From the NCBI GenBank assembly GCA_905207625.1, contig CAJLLT010000013.1, positions 1 through 56,670 on the forward strand: a stretch of 56,670 nucleotides of DNA, in the 5' to 3' direction. The translations under genes were made by a program, and so were the position numbers. This document shows, one piece after another, positions 1 to 6,596 of this stretch (position 1 is the first letter of the stretch; each line of letters opens with the position of its first letter). Source of the DNA: an uncultured Eubacteriales bacterium (GTDB lineage Bacteria > Bacillota > Clostridia > Oscillospirales > UBA644). The notes beneath the pieces are model-generated. The model saw only the letters and a program-made list of their open reading frames with translations. It was not told the DNA's origin and ran no database searches.

Positions 1-192
1 CTCATAAAAAGTCCCGTCTCCGCCGACCACAAATACTCTGCGCCCGCCATAGCCCGATACGAGCTCCGGAATCTGTCCCGCAGCAGTCGTAAATACTATT
101 TCAGCATCCGGATATATTTTCCGAACATTTGAGGCGATCACCTCCGGATCGTCTCCGCCCGCCTTGGGATTGATGATAAAGATTTCCTCCAC
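1..192 (-). CDS. Diacylglycerol kinase-family lipid kinase, N-terminal part (3' end beyond window)
   Basis: Only the first 64 codons are in the window; the gene continues past position 1. The start is a GTG at 192, with GGAGG about 7 bases upstream. The peptide opens with FIINPKAG, the nucleotide-binding opening of the DAGK catalytic domain, and reaches VVGGDGTFYE, the GGDGT motif of the ATP site. Family members such as YegS, BmrU and DgkB phosphorylate diacylglycerol or related lipids at the cytoplasmic membrane face. It is transcribed divergently from thiT, leaving a 250-base shared upstream region. Substrate cannot be judged from this fragment; a sphingosine or NAD kinase relative is less likely given the FIINPKAG opening. 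Confidence 0.82.
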   Translation of the reverse strand, partial: MEEIFIINPKAGGDDPEVIASNVRKIYPDAEIVFTTAAGQIPELVSGYGGRRVFVVGGDGTFYE

Positions 193-223
193 CGCTATAC
201 CTCCGAAATTTCTGTAAAAACTA

Positions 224-252
224 TTGACAAAGCCCGGACATAGTTGTATAAT
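224..252 (+). promoter_or_regulatory. Sigma-A promoter of the thiT transcript
   Basis: TTGACA at 224-229 and TATAAT at 247-252 are both perfect and are separated by 17 bases. Transcription should begin near 259, about 14 bases before the TPP aptamer. Confidence 0.9.
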
Positions 253-272
253 GCACGGGAACGGAATATTTT

Positions 273-357
273 GCTTGGGGTACTTGCCGCCGCTGTGCGA
301 CAGGTTGAGAAATACTCACATAACCTGATTAGGATAAAACCTACGTAGGGAATGCAG
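273..357 (+). promoter_or_regulatory. TPP riboswitch (THI-box)
   Basis: The conserved THI-box blocks are present in order: a GGGGTAC stretch, then GGTTGAGAAATACTC (306-317 region), then AACCTGATTAGGATAA, then CTACGTAGGGAATGCAG. These form the pyrimidine- and pyrophosphate-binding arms of the thiamin pyrophosphate aptamer. It lies between a consensus promoter and an intrinsic terminator, directly ahead of a thiamin transporter gene. TPP binding is therefore expected to favour termination and shut off ThiT when thiamin pyrophosphate is plentiful. Confidence 0.92.
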
Positions 358-371
358 AAGTTGTCGATTTA

Positions 372-400
372 CGCCGCAGGCATTGTCCTGCGGCTTTTTC
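372..400 (+). terminator. Intrinsic terminator of the TPP riboswitch
   Basis: GCCGCAGG (373-380) pairs with CCTGCGGC (387-394) around a 6-base loop and is followed by TTTTTC. It lies between the aptamer and the thiT start, as expected for a transcription-attenuating expression platform. Confidence 0.88.
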
Positions 401-443
401 TTTGCAAGGTATGCCGTAACTTATTTATAAAGGAGTGTTTTTT

Positions 444-1019
444 ATGAAAAAACACAACACCGTCAAATGCATCGTTATATGCGCCGTAATGGTTGCGCTT
501 TCCACTGTGGTAGGGCTTTTCCCCCTGTCCTCCCCGTTTCCGTACGGAGGTTCCATAACCATCGGCAGCCTTGTTCCCCTTATCCTGACCGCGTATCTGC
601 TGGGACCCAAGTGGGGAATAATGTCCGCATTCTGCTATTCTCTTATACAGCTGGCACTCGGTGTGGGTGAAGTCGCCGGTTGGGGGCTGTCCGCAGGAGT
701 TTTCGTAGGATGCCTGTTGCTAGATTATGTTCTGGCATACACTTCCGTTGCCGTAGCCGCATTTTTCCGCAAAGGAAAGCCCTGGACAATCGTTCCCGCA
801 GCGATCTGCGCGTGCTTTGCCCGTTTTGTCTGCCACTTCATTTCCGGCGCGCTGTTCTTCGGAATGTGGGCACAGGACGGTTTTGATTCCATAACCTGGG
901 CACTGGTTTACAACGGCGGATACATGCTGCCCGAAGGCATTATCTGCGCCGTAATATGCGCCGCGCTCATCCCCTTCATCCCCATGTTCAGAAAAGCTGT
1001 GAGCAGTGACGTAAAATAA
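444..1019 (+). CDS. thiT: Thiamin ECF transporter S component ThiT
   Basis: A 191-residue polytopic membrane protein, predicted with six helices, that binds thiamin and delivers it with the shared ECF energising module (EcfA, EcfA', EcfT), which is not encoded here. Family landmarks are GGSITIGSLVPL near residue 34, and the C-terminal stretch with CHFISGALFFGMWA followed by YNGGYMLPEG, the thiamin-binding region of ThiT. The start is taken at the ATG at 444 because AAAGGAG at 429-434 sits 9 bases before it; an in-frame GTG at 435 overlaps the ribosome binding site. The TPP riboswitch immediately upstream independently supports the thiamin role. Thiamin pyrophosphokinase is encoded at 5967-6596. 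Confidence 0.93.
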   Translation: MKKHNTVKCIVICAVMVALSTVVGLFPLSSPFPYGGSITIGSLVPLILTAYLLGPKWGIMSAFCYSLIQLALGVGEVAGWGLSAGVFVGCLLLDYVLAYTSVAVAAFFRKGKPWTIVPAAICACFARFVCHFISGALFFGMWAQDGFDSITWALVYNGGYMLPEGIICAVICAALIPFIPMFRKAVSSDVK

Positions 1020-1056
1020 AAGGTTCATTATAAATTATGAACTTTCGACAAACCTC

Positions 1057-1085
1057 TTGATTTTTCGACACGGATATGCTACAAT
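1057..1085 (+). promoter_or_regulatory. Probable sigma-A promoter of the DUF4364 gene
   Basis: TTGATT (1057-1062) and TACAAT (1080-1085) are 17 bases apart, 32 bases before the ATG. A weak imperfect hairpin (GTTCAT/ATGAAC, about 1023-1042) between thiT and this promoter may partly end the thiT transcript. Confidence 0.65.
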
Positions 1086-1116
1086 GAATATCCAGCCTGA
1101 AAACGGAGGCATTGTT

Positions 1117-1650
1117 ATGAACATATCACAGCATCAGCTCAAAGTTCTGATCCTCATATGTCTGGTAACGGCACGCTGTCCCCTGACCATATATACCGTC
1201 AATGATATCTTTGGTGTTTGCGGCATCAGCGATATCAATGTGGCAGATGCCATACAGGAACTTGCCGACCTTGAGCTTATAACCCTTCACAAAGATGACG
1301 ACGGAATAACGGTCATAAAAATAACCCACAACGGTGATGATGTGGCGGAAACGCTTAAAAAAGATGTTTCGATGTCCCTTCGCGAACGTGTTGTGGCGGC
1401 AACGGGGGACGCAATGGCTGCCCTTTGCCGTAACATTGGAGTTACCGCGGAGACAGTCAAGGGAAGCGACTTTACCGAAGACGAATTCACCCTGCGCCTG
1501 GCTCTGAAAGATGACGACAGAACGCTGATGAAAATAGAGATGTACACGCCTACGAAGTTTCAGGCCGAGCTGATGGCTCAGAACTTCAGAGACAAGACTC
1601 TGGAGATATACAGAACCGTACTGAAGGCTCTGACCGAATCCCAGATGTAA
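1117..1650 (+). CDS. DUF4364 family winged-helix protein
   Basis: A 177-residue soluble protein. The N-terminal half reads as a winged helix (opening NISQHQLKVLILICLV, then a helix AIQELADLELITL and a wing ending in KITHNGDD). The C-terminal half is an alpha/beta domain ending in YRTVLKALTES. This arrangement matches the DUF4364 family, which is common in Clostridia and of unknown function; DNA binding is inferred from the fold. The start is the ATG at 1117 with GGAGG at 1105-1109. An earlier in-frame start at 1057 would fall inside the promoter. It has its own promoter and a strong terminator, so it is monocistronic. Confidence 0.75.
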   Translation: MNISQHQLKVLILICLVTARCPLTIYTVNDIFGVCGISDINVADAIQELADLELITLHKDDDGITVIKITHNGDDVAETLKKDVSMSLRERVVAATGDAMAALCRNIGVTAETVKGSDFTEDEFTLRLALKDDDRTLMKIEMYTPTKFQAELMAQNFRDKTLEIYRTVLKALTESQM

Positions 1651-1661
1651 GAAAAATCCCC

Positions 1662-1690
1662 GCCCCGACATAAAGTCGGGGCATTTTTTT
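1662..1690 (+). terminator. Intrinsic terminator after the DUF4364 gene
   Basis: GCCCCGAC (1662-1669) pairs with GTCGGGGC (1675-1682) around a 5-base loop and is followed by ATTTTTTT. Confidence 0.92.
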
Positions 1691-1696
1691 ATTCGG

Positions 1697-1740
1697 AAAA
1701 AAACGGGACCGGATGACATCCGGGAAAACGCTGGTCCCGG
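1697..1740 (-). terminator. Intrinsic terminator of the lipoprotein gene (minus strand)
   Basis: On the minus strand CGGGACC (1739-1733) pairs with GGTCCCG (1710-1704), with a nested CCGGATG/CATCCGG element between, followed by seven T residues (1703-1697). It lies immediately after the stop codon at 1742, so two convergent genes have separate terminators. Confidence 0.8.
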
Positions 1741-1741
1741 C

Positions 1742-2515
1742 TTATTTGCCGCTGAGAGGTTCGGAACTTATCCAGTAATAATTGCCCTCGGAATCTTTCC
1801 GGAAGGTGTGCTTGTATTTTGCGCCGTATTCAAGGGCAGCGGTAGTATTGTTCAGATACATATAATCTTTACCGGACATCTGGGTTATGAGAAGAGTCTT
1901 CTCCGAACTCGGATACAGGTTAGCCATACCGTTTTCATCGAAATCCACTCTGACGTACTCATCATACAGATAAAGCTCTCCGCCGGAATATTCCCATCTT
2001 GCAAGAGACCTCCAGCAGGGAACGGGCAGAGACTGCTCCTCGTAAGTCACGGCAAAGGAATCCGACGCAGGATTATATGTGAATGATCCGACATTTTCAA
2101 GATTGAAAGATGTAAACGTGACCTCCGTATTACCGAAAAGCGCAGCGATATACTTACGGATCTCCTCACCTGAAACAGAGGATGCCTTGGTGGTAAGGTT
2201 CGAATACTCATGGCTTGCAAGAAGAGCGGTGCAGGCAGCCTTCAGCATATATTTACCCGTGAGGTTTTTGACAGTAACCTTATAGGAACAGTACACGGAA
2301 CCGTCGTTCGCGTTCCGGGACTCGAAAATACTTTCATAGAGCTCACGCGCGAGCCGCTCTTTTTCCGGGTCTTCCGTAGGAATCTCAACAGAAGGCGACG
2401 TAGGTCTGACCGGATCGTCCGTGGGCGGCTGAGTGGGGTCGGGATCCGCCGGCTTGCAGGCAAACAGCGCAACCGACATTACGGCAAGCAGGATAACAGC
2501 AAAAACTTTTTTCAT
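1742..2515 (-). CDS. Putative lipoprotein of unknown function
   Basis: A 257-residue protein that I do not recognise. It begins with a basic residue pair and a hydrophobic stretch ending in the lipobox VALFAC, so Cys20 is the expected lipidated residue and the mature protein would be anchored on the outer face of the membrane. A proline- and threonine-rich linker follows (about residues 22-50). The rest is a mixed alpha/beta domain with many Tyr, Ser and Thr. AAAGGA precedes the ATG. The divergent region to spoIIP holds TATAAT on the minus strand (2566-2561). Possible roles include solute binding or envelope structure; nothing in the sequence decides. Confidence 0.65.
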   Translation of the reverse strand: MKKVFAVILLAVMSVALFACKPADPDPTQPPTDDPVRPTSPSVEIPTEDPEKERLARELYESIFESRNANDGSVYCSYKVTVKNLTGKYMLKAACTALLASHEYSNLTTKASSVSGEEIRKYIAALFGNTEVTFTSFNLENVGSFTYNPASDSFAVTYEEQSLPVPCWRSLARWEYSGGELYLYDEYVRVDFDENGMANLYPSSEKTLLITQMSGKDYMYLNNTTAALEYGAKYKHTFRKDSEGNYYWISSEPLSGK

Positions 2516-2592
2516 ATCTGACCGTCCTTTCTGTGTCCCGGCATTTCCGCCGGCATCTCTATTATATAGGTATTGTTATCGACACAAGTATA

Positions 2593-2622
2593 TCATATTT
2601 CGGCGTCGATGTCAAGGACAAA
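2593..2622 (+). promoter_or_regulatory. Weak candidate sigma-E-type promoter ahead of spoIIP
   Basis: TCATATTT (2593-2600) fits the sigma-E -35 element. Fourteen bases later AGGACAAA (2615-2622) matches only half of the CATACAAT -10 consensus. An alternative is TATAAT at 2661-2666, paired with GAATAA rather than a good -35. Known spoIIP genes are sporulation-controlled, which makes a sporulation sigma factor plausible here. Confidence 0.3.
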
Positions 2623-2697
2623 ATCTCTCTGAAAACAGAATAATCCGGGACGAAACCGAATATAATACTATTATCCCGTACAAGAGAGATGAGACGT

Positions 2698-3753
2698 ATG
2701 ACAAGGCATGATCTGACCCGCATATTCGCCTACCGCCTGACGGCAGATGCGTACAGACGGTTGCTTATCTGCTGTGCCGCCATGCTTACTGTGGGAACAG
2801 TTGCGGCATGTATGGCAATAAGCCTGAAATATCCGCAGCAAACCACAGGTTCAGCCCTTCTCCTGACGGTACCGTTGCAACGCCGGGACCGACAGTGGGA
2901 CGTTCCGGCGCAACCCGCAACGGAGAAACCTTCGGAATCCGCAACCGAAGACCCGGATTTCATTCCGGAAGGAGCAAAGCCGGTAAAGACACTGACAATG
3001 ATCCCCTCTTCCTCCTCTGAACATTACGGAAACGTATACATACACAATGAGGCCGGCAGGAAATACGATGCGGAGCAGCTTCTTGAGGAACCTCCGGATA
3101 TAAAGATCAGTACCTCGGGAGAGGTTCAGGTACTTATCTATCACACTCACGGAACCGAAGGATATAACGACGAAGGAAAAGGTTACTACGGAGACGGATT
3201 TTACAAAACAAGATCCAAAGACACCTCGGACAATGTGGTCCACGTCGGAGATATCCTTGCCGAAGAGCTGGAAAAACACGGCATAGGAGTTCTGCACGAC
3301 AGGACGATGTATGACGATCCGAAATACACCGGCGCGTATCTGCTTTCCGGAGCTGCGGTCAAGGAGAATCTGGAAAAATACCCGTCAATAGTTCTGGTCA
3401 TAGACCTGCACAGGGACACGATAATAACCTCTGCGGGAACAAAATACAGACCCGTCACAGACACTGAATACGGGCAGACGGCACAGATCATGCTGATATC
3501 CGCCGCAGGGAAAACGGCTGATCCGAACCCTAGGTGGAAAGAGAATCTGCGCACGGCTCTGGCTCTTCAGAAATCGGCGGCAGAACTGTATCCGGGACTT
3601 ATGCGCCCGCTGCTGATGAGAAATTCCATGTATAATCAACATCTGAGCACAGGAGCGTTTCTCGCCGAGATAGGTACCTGCGGAAACACAATGACAGAAG
3701 CGGAAAACGCGGCAAAATGCCTGGCAAAAGCGATAATCGAAGCTTTTTCCTGA
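2698..3753 (+). CDS. spoIIP: Stage II sporulation protein P (SpoIIP), amidase/endopeptidase
   Basis: About 351 residues. SpoIIP is the membrane-anchored N-acetylmuramoyl-L-alanine amidase and endopeptidase of the DMP complex (SpoIID, SpoIIM, SpoIIP), which drives engulfment of the forespore. One N-terminal membrane segment lies near residues 25-45, then a Pro/Glu-rich linker, then the SpoIIP domain. That domain shows LIYHTHGTEGYN (zinc-binding His and catalytic site), DLHRDT, and AEIGTCGNTMTEA near the C terminus. AAGAGAG at 2682-2688 gives a 9-base spacing to the ATG at 2698. The ATG at 2689 is possible but has no spaced ribosome binding site. Neither spoIIM nor spoIID is nearby, and gpr, which precedes spoIIP in Bacillus, is absent. 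Confidence 0.92.
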   Translation: MTRHDLTRIFAYRLTADAYRRLLICCAAMLTVGTVAACMAISLKYPQQTTGSALLLTVPLQRRDRQWDVPAQPATEKPSESATEDPDFIPEGAKPVKTLTMIPSSSSEHYGNVYIHNEAGRKYDAEQLLEEPPDIKISTSGEVQVLIYHTHGTEGYNDEGKGYYGDGFYKTRSKDTSDNVVHVGDILAEELEKHGIGVLHDRTMYDDPKYTGAYLLSGAAVKENLEKYPSIVLVIDLHRDTIITSAGTKYRPVTDTEYGQTAQIMLISAAGKTADPNPRWKENLRTALALQKSAAELYPGLMRPLLMRNSMYNQHLSTGAFLAEIGTCGNTMTEAENAAKCLAKAIIEAFS

Positions 3754-3756
3754 CAA

Positions 3757-3793
3757 AGATCTCACCGTCTGGAAGACGGTGAGATCTCTTTTG
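3757..3793 (+). terminator. Intrinsic terminator of spoIIP
   Basis: A perfect 14-bp stem: AGATCTCACCGTCT (3757-3770) and its complement (3774-3787) around GGA, followed by CTTTT. It starts just after the stop codon. Confidence 0.9.
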
Positions 3794-3833
3794 TATAATA
3801 AAATTCCGTGCCTTTAAGTTTCTTCTGCTACGG

Positions 3834-4424
3834 TCACGCGGGGATAATCAGCAAAGACAGTCCGAGAGAAACCAAAGGAATAATACTTCCCACAACAAGC
3901 TGCACAAACGTATGCCTTTTCATTCTTATTGAAGCCCAGAAAACAGCCGCAAGGAACGGAATACCCACAAGTCCGGGAAGTCCGAGGAAATACAGCATAT
4001 AAGCCGCAGGTCCCGCAACTCCGCAGGCATGGCCGCTGGCCCTGATGTGAAAAAAACGGTTGAACAGCGCAACAAAAAAACCCGAAAACAGATATGTAAG
4101 GAAAAAGACTTTGAGTCCGGAAGGAAAGTCCAGAAGGAAAGACACAGCCGTTCCGGAAGCATATCCCAGGACCGCCAGAAGCATCGCCAGATTCCGCTGC
4201 CCTTCCCTGCCCTCATTTCTGAAATGCGGAATGAGAGGCTGGAGAGGGTAGGCAAGTACCGGTAAAACCGTGAGAAAAAGTACCGACAGGAAAAAATTCC
4301 CGGAACTCCCAAAAAGTTCCCATCGAAAGCAGGCCATCATTATCAGGCAAACAAGGGCGGAAACCGGTGCAAGAGTTATTATCCTCACCGTCTTTTCAAG
4401 ACTGATCTTTCTTTTTTCTTTCAT
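3834..4424 (-). CDS. PAP2-like polytopic membrane protein
   Basis: A 196-residue integral membrane protein with five or six hydrophobic helices. The stretch FHIRASGHACGVAGP near residue 126 resembles the SGH signature of PAP2-type phosphatases, in which the His takes part in phosphoryl transfer; a lipid phosphate phosphatase is therefore possible. The first PAP2 signature (KxxxxxxRP) and the third (SRxxxxxHxxxD) are not clearly visible, so catalysis is uncertain. I set the start at the ATG at 4424 because AGAGGT lies 6 bases upstream; the longer reading from 4448 has no ribosome binding site. The gene converges on spoIIP and has no obvious partner. Confidence 0.5.
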   Translation of the reverse strand: MKEKRKISLEKTVRIITLAPVSALVCLIMMACFRWELFGSSGNFFLSVLFLTVLPVLAYPLQPLIPHFRNEGREGQRNLAMLLAVLGYASGTAVSFLLDFPSGLKVFFLTYLFSGFFVALFNRFFHIRASGHACGVAGPAAYMLYFLGLPGLVGIPFLAAVFWASIRMKRHTFVQLVVGSIIPLVSLGLSLLIIPA

Positions 4425-4482
4425 ACCGGACCTCTTAAAAATACACACCGGACAAACATATCCGGAACGGAAAACACTGTCT

Positions 4483-4519
4483 CAAATAAAATGCCGGGAG
4501 CGAAGGGAAACGCTCCCGG
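4483..4519 (-). terminator. Intrinsic terminator of the 50-codon ORF (minus strand)
   Basis: On the minus strand CCGGGAGCG (4519-4511) pairs with CGCTCCCGG (4502-4494) around an 8-base loop and is followed by CATTTTATTT. It lies 28 bases after the stop of the small ORF. Confidence 0.82.
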
Positions 4520-4547
4520 TGTTCTCAGGTATTGTTAAAACCTTATT

Positions 4548-4700
4548 TCAGTCGGAAAAGCCGTCATCATCTTCGCTATAAACGGCACCGCAGAATCCTG
4601 CGGCAAAAACTCCCTGAAGAATCGCGCCTATAGTCTCCGAAAGGGGTCTGTGACGGTTTTCGGCTTTACAGTTGTCTTTACGATTGTTGATCTTTTTCAT
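4548..4700 (-). CDS. Unrecognised 50-residue peptide gene with its own promoter and terminator
   Basis: The ORF codes for 50 residues: a basic, Asn-rich start (MKKINNRKDN), a central hydrophobic Gly/Ala-rich segment (GAILQGVFAAGFCGAV, residues 27-40-odd), and an acidic tail SEDDDGFSD. It has AAAGGA about 11 bases before the ATG, a plausible upstream promoter (TGTACA-N17-TATACT, 4840-4812) and a clear terminator behind, so it looks like a genuine monocistronic unit. I do not know a family for it. The single hydrophobic stretch could insert in a membrane; two Cys (residues 11 and 37) are present. Alternatives are a peptide signal, a small sporulation or stress protein, or a dual-function sRNA. 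It falls below common gene-caller length limits. Confidence 0.55.
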   Translation of the reverse strand: MKKINNRKDNCKAENRHRPLSETIGAILQGVFAAGFCGAVYSEDDDGFSD

Positions 4701-4811
4701 AAGTGTTTCGTCCTTTCTTCTGAATCCCGCAAAGCAATGCGGTATGTATGAAACTCACAACCTTCTGTCGGAATGACGTGGTTGATTTCGGATTAACCGT
4801 TTCGCATTAAC

Positions 4812-4840
4812 AGTATACCCGGTTTATCGGATTTTGTACA
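4812..4840 (-). promoter_or_regulatory. Candidate promoter of the 50-codon ORF (minus strand)
   Basis: On the minus strand TGTACA (4840-4835) and TATACT (4817-4812) are 17 bases apart. The leader to the ATG at 4700 would be about 105 bases long. Confidence 0.5.
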
Positions 4841-4974
4841 CCCATACCCGCATTTTCACGCTCAACGATTCAAAGACCCGTTGTCTCCCGGCAGTAACCG
4901 CATACTCTACACCCTGTTCACCGCTCTCTACCTGCCGTAGAATTTCGCATAACTGTGCGCATTTTTTGAGCATA
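4841..4974. other. Intergenic stretch without recognisable content
   Basis: Between the small-ORF promoter and the terminator of the NYN gene I see no ORF with a ribosome binding site, no promoter and no strong repeat. Confidence 0.5.
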
Positions 4975-5015
4975 AAAAAGAACGGTGAGATACCCCGGAG
5001 GGAAAATCTCACCGT
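4974..5015 (-). terminator. Intrinsic terminator after the NYN-domain gene (minus strand)
   Basis: On the minus strand ACGGTGAGAT (5015-5006) pairs with ATCTCACCGT (4991-4982) around a 14-base loop and is followed by TCTTTTTTA. The stem core CTCACCGT is shared with the spoIIP terminator at 3757-3787. Confidence 0.85.
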
Positions 5016-5032
5016 CTTACAAAAAGCAATGC

Positions 5033-5923
5033 TCAATTTTTCTTTGTCTCAGTCTTCGCCACCGGAGGATTCTTCCTGGGACGAGATGGACCGGGACGGC
5101 GCGGTTTTGAAACCTTAACAGATTTAGGTTTCATTGTCTGACGGGAATATATCCCATCCTCGGCAACCTTTTTCCAGTCAGCTGAAATCTGGATCACTTT
5201 ATTTTTACCGATATTAACGTCTCCGGTATGGACGTAGCCGAAATCCACAAGTCTGTCCATGGCTTCACGAATGGTCTTGATGCCTACTCTGTTGGAGGAA
5301 GCGACATATTCCACGGTCTTGTTAAGAGTAATGCGGGAATTCTTCTTACCGTTCTGCTCCAGGTAATCCATATTCTTCAGAATCATTTCAAAATACGGTT
5401 TCAGCCTCTCCTCGGGCAGAGGAACTTCCTCCCACCACGTGGCAGTTTGCTTAAGCTGCATTGAAAAAGCGTTCCGGACTCCGAAAATTCCCACATCTTT
5501 GTGGCAGAAGGTCTTGAGAAATGCGCTGACGGAGTTGAAATGAGCATCCCCGGTGAAAAGAATAAACATATCCACCGTATCATCCTCATGCGCCCGCTGA
5601 TAAATATAATCAAGCATTATAAAATCCGTAAAATCTTTTTCGATCTTCGGATTGGCGTTCCGGGTCTCAATGATTCTGCTGGAAAAAGAGCGGATCTTTG
5701 GTATCTCCGCCGAAAGTGCGGGATTGGAAAAATCCCCGAAAAACAGAATCTCTCTGACATCAGCCCTCAGGGTTATGTCGTCGACCCATGCCTTGATATC
5801 GGGCTTGGTATGGAAAAACCTGTCCATGGATATGTACCAGTGCTCATAATCCACAAAAGCAACAGCCTTCGGTTTTTTTGCCGTATTCTTTTTTCTGTTA
5901 AAAAGCCAGCCTATCTTTATCAC
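5033..5923 (-). CDS. NYN-domain (LabA/DUF88-like, PIN-fold) protein with C-terminal winged helix and basic tail
   Basis: A 296-residue soluble protein. The NYN domain (about residues 18-165) shows the acidic residues of this PIN-like nuclease fold: VDYEHW near residue 23, EKDFTDFIMLDYI near residue 95, and LFTGDAHF near residue 124. A predicted winged helix (about 195-255, with a TVEYVASSNRVGIKTIREAM helix) and a Lys/Pro/Arg-rich tail ending PPVAKTETKKN follow, consistent with RNA or DNA binding. NYN proteins are putative RNases. The only start is a GTG at 5923 that overlaps the AAAGGAG ribosome binding site, and an in-frame stop excludes an earlier start, so initiation is unusual. It is last in the yicC-thiN cluster, 43 bases after thiN. 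Confidence 0.75.
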   Translation of the reverse strand: MIKIGWLFNRKKNTAKKPKAVAFVDYEHWYISMDRFFHTKPDIKAWVDDITLRADVREILFFGDFSNPALSAEIPKIRSFSSRIIETRNANPKIEKDFTDFIMLDYIYQRAHEDDTVDMFILFTGDAHFNSVSAFLKTFCHKDVGIFGVRNAFSMQLKQTATWWEEVPLPEERLKPYFEMILKNMDYLEQNGKKNSRITLNKTVEYVASSNRVGIKTIREAMDRLVDFGYVHTGDVNIGKNKVIQISADWKKVAEDGIYSRQTMKPKSVKVSKPRRPGPSRPRKNPPVAKTETKKN

Positions 5924-5966
5924 TCCTTTCTTAAAGATTTTTTATAAAACACCATGACCTGAAACA

Positions 5967-6596
5967 TCATGACCGTCTTATCATAACAGCTATAATATCC
6001 CCTTTTTCCGCAGTTACGGAGCCGGAAACACCCGGATTAAACTCGTTTGAAACACAAATGGAATCCGACGCACGCAAAACGTAACCGTCAAGAGTATAGT
6101 GAAGTCCCTTTACAGTTATCGTAGATGCCGATTCCGACGGAAAGAAAGATATATACCTTACCTCAGGGTCATATTTCATCTCGGCAGTCTGTCCGGATCT
6201 CACATAGAAAACCCTGGTATATCCGTCATCCATGCCGCATTCTGCTCCTTTTTCTGAAGCGTAGCGGAGCACGGAAACAGCCCCAAGTGTATGGTCAAGT
6301 CTTCCGCCCATACCTCCGGCAAGGTAGATACCATTACAACCCTTACTCAAAGCAAGTTTCACGGCGTAAAGAGCATCGGTGTCATCTTTCTCTCTCGGAA
6401 GAGTTATTCTGTCAAATCCGGAAGGAACACTGCTTCCGTCTATGGAATCAAAATCTCCCAGAACAATATCAGGGGTCACTCCGCACCGTTGCGCATACAA
6501 AAAGCCGCTGTCTGCGGCAATGACAAGGTCGCCGGAGGATATATCGTAACCGGGGTGCCGGTCACTTTCTGACCAGCAGAATATATATGCGTTCAT
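5967..6596 (-). CDS. thiN: Thiamine pyrophosphokinase
   Basis: The 209-residue enzyme transfers pyrophosphate from ATP to thiamin, giving thiamin pyrophosphate. Signature residues are AADSGF near residue 28, LGDFDSI near residue 46, REKDDTD near residue 68 (metal and pyrophosphate site) and GGMGGRLDHTLG near residue 94. Its length matches B. subtilis ThiN (214). The ATG overlaps the end of rsgA by four bases, implying translational coupling. With ThiT at 444-1019 it suffices for thiamin salvage to cofactor. Confidence 0.95.
   Translation of the reverse strand: MNAYIFCWSESDRHPGYDISSGDLVIAADSGFLYAQRCGVTPDIVLGDFDSIDGSSVPSGFDRITLPREKDDTDALYAVKLALSKGCNGIYLAGGMGGRLDHTLGAVSVLRYASEKGAECGMDDGYTRVFYVRSGQTAEMKYDPEVRYISFFPSESASTITVKGLHYTLDGYVLRASDSICVSNEFNPGVSGSVTAEKGDIIAVMIRRS

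Noticed and set aside
435..443. Earlier in-frame GTG start for thiT
   Set aside because: It overlaps the AAAGGAG ribosome binding site; the ATG at 444 has proper spacing.
1057..1116. Upstream extension of the DUF4364 ORF
   Set aside because: This part contains the promoter elements, and the ATG at 1117 has a GGAGG in front.
5924..5966. spoVM, which follows thiN in B. subtilis
   Set aside because: The 43-base gap is too small and contains no ORF like the 26-residue SpoVM peptide; no SpoVM-like peptide was seen near spoIVA either.
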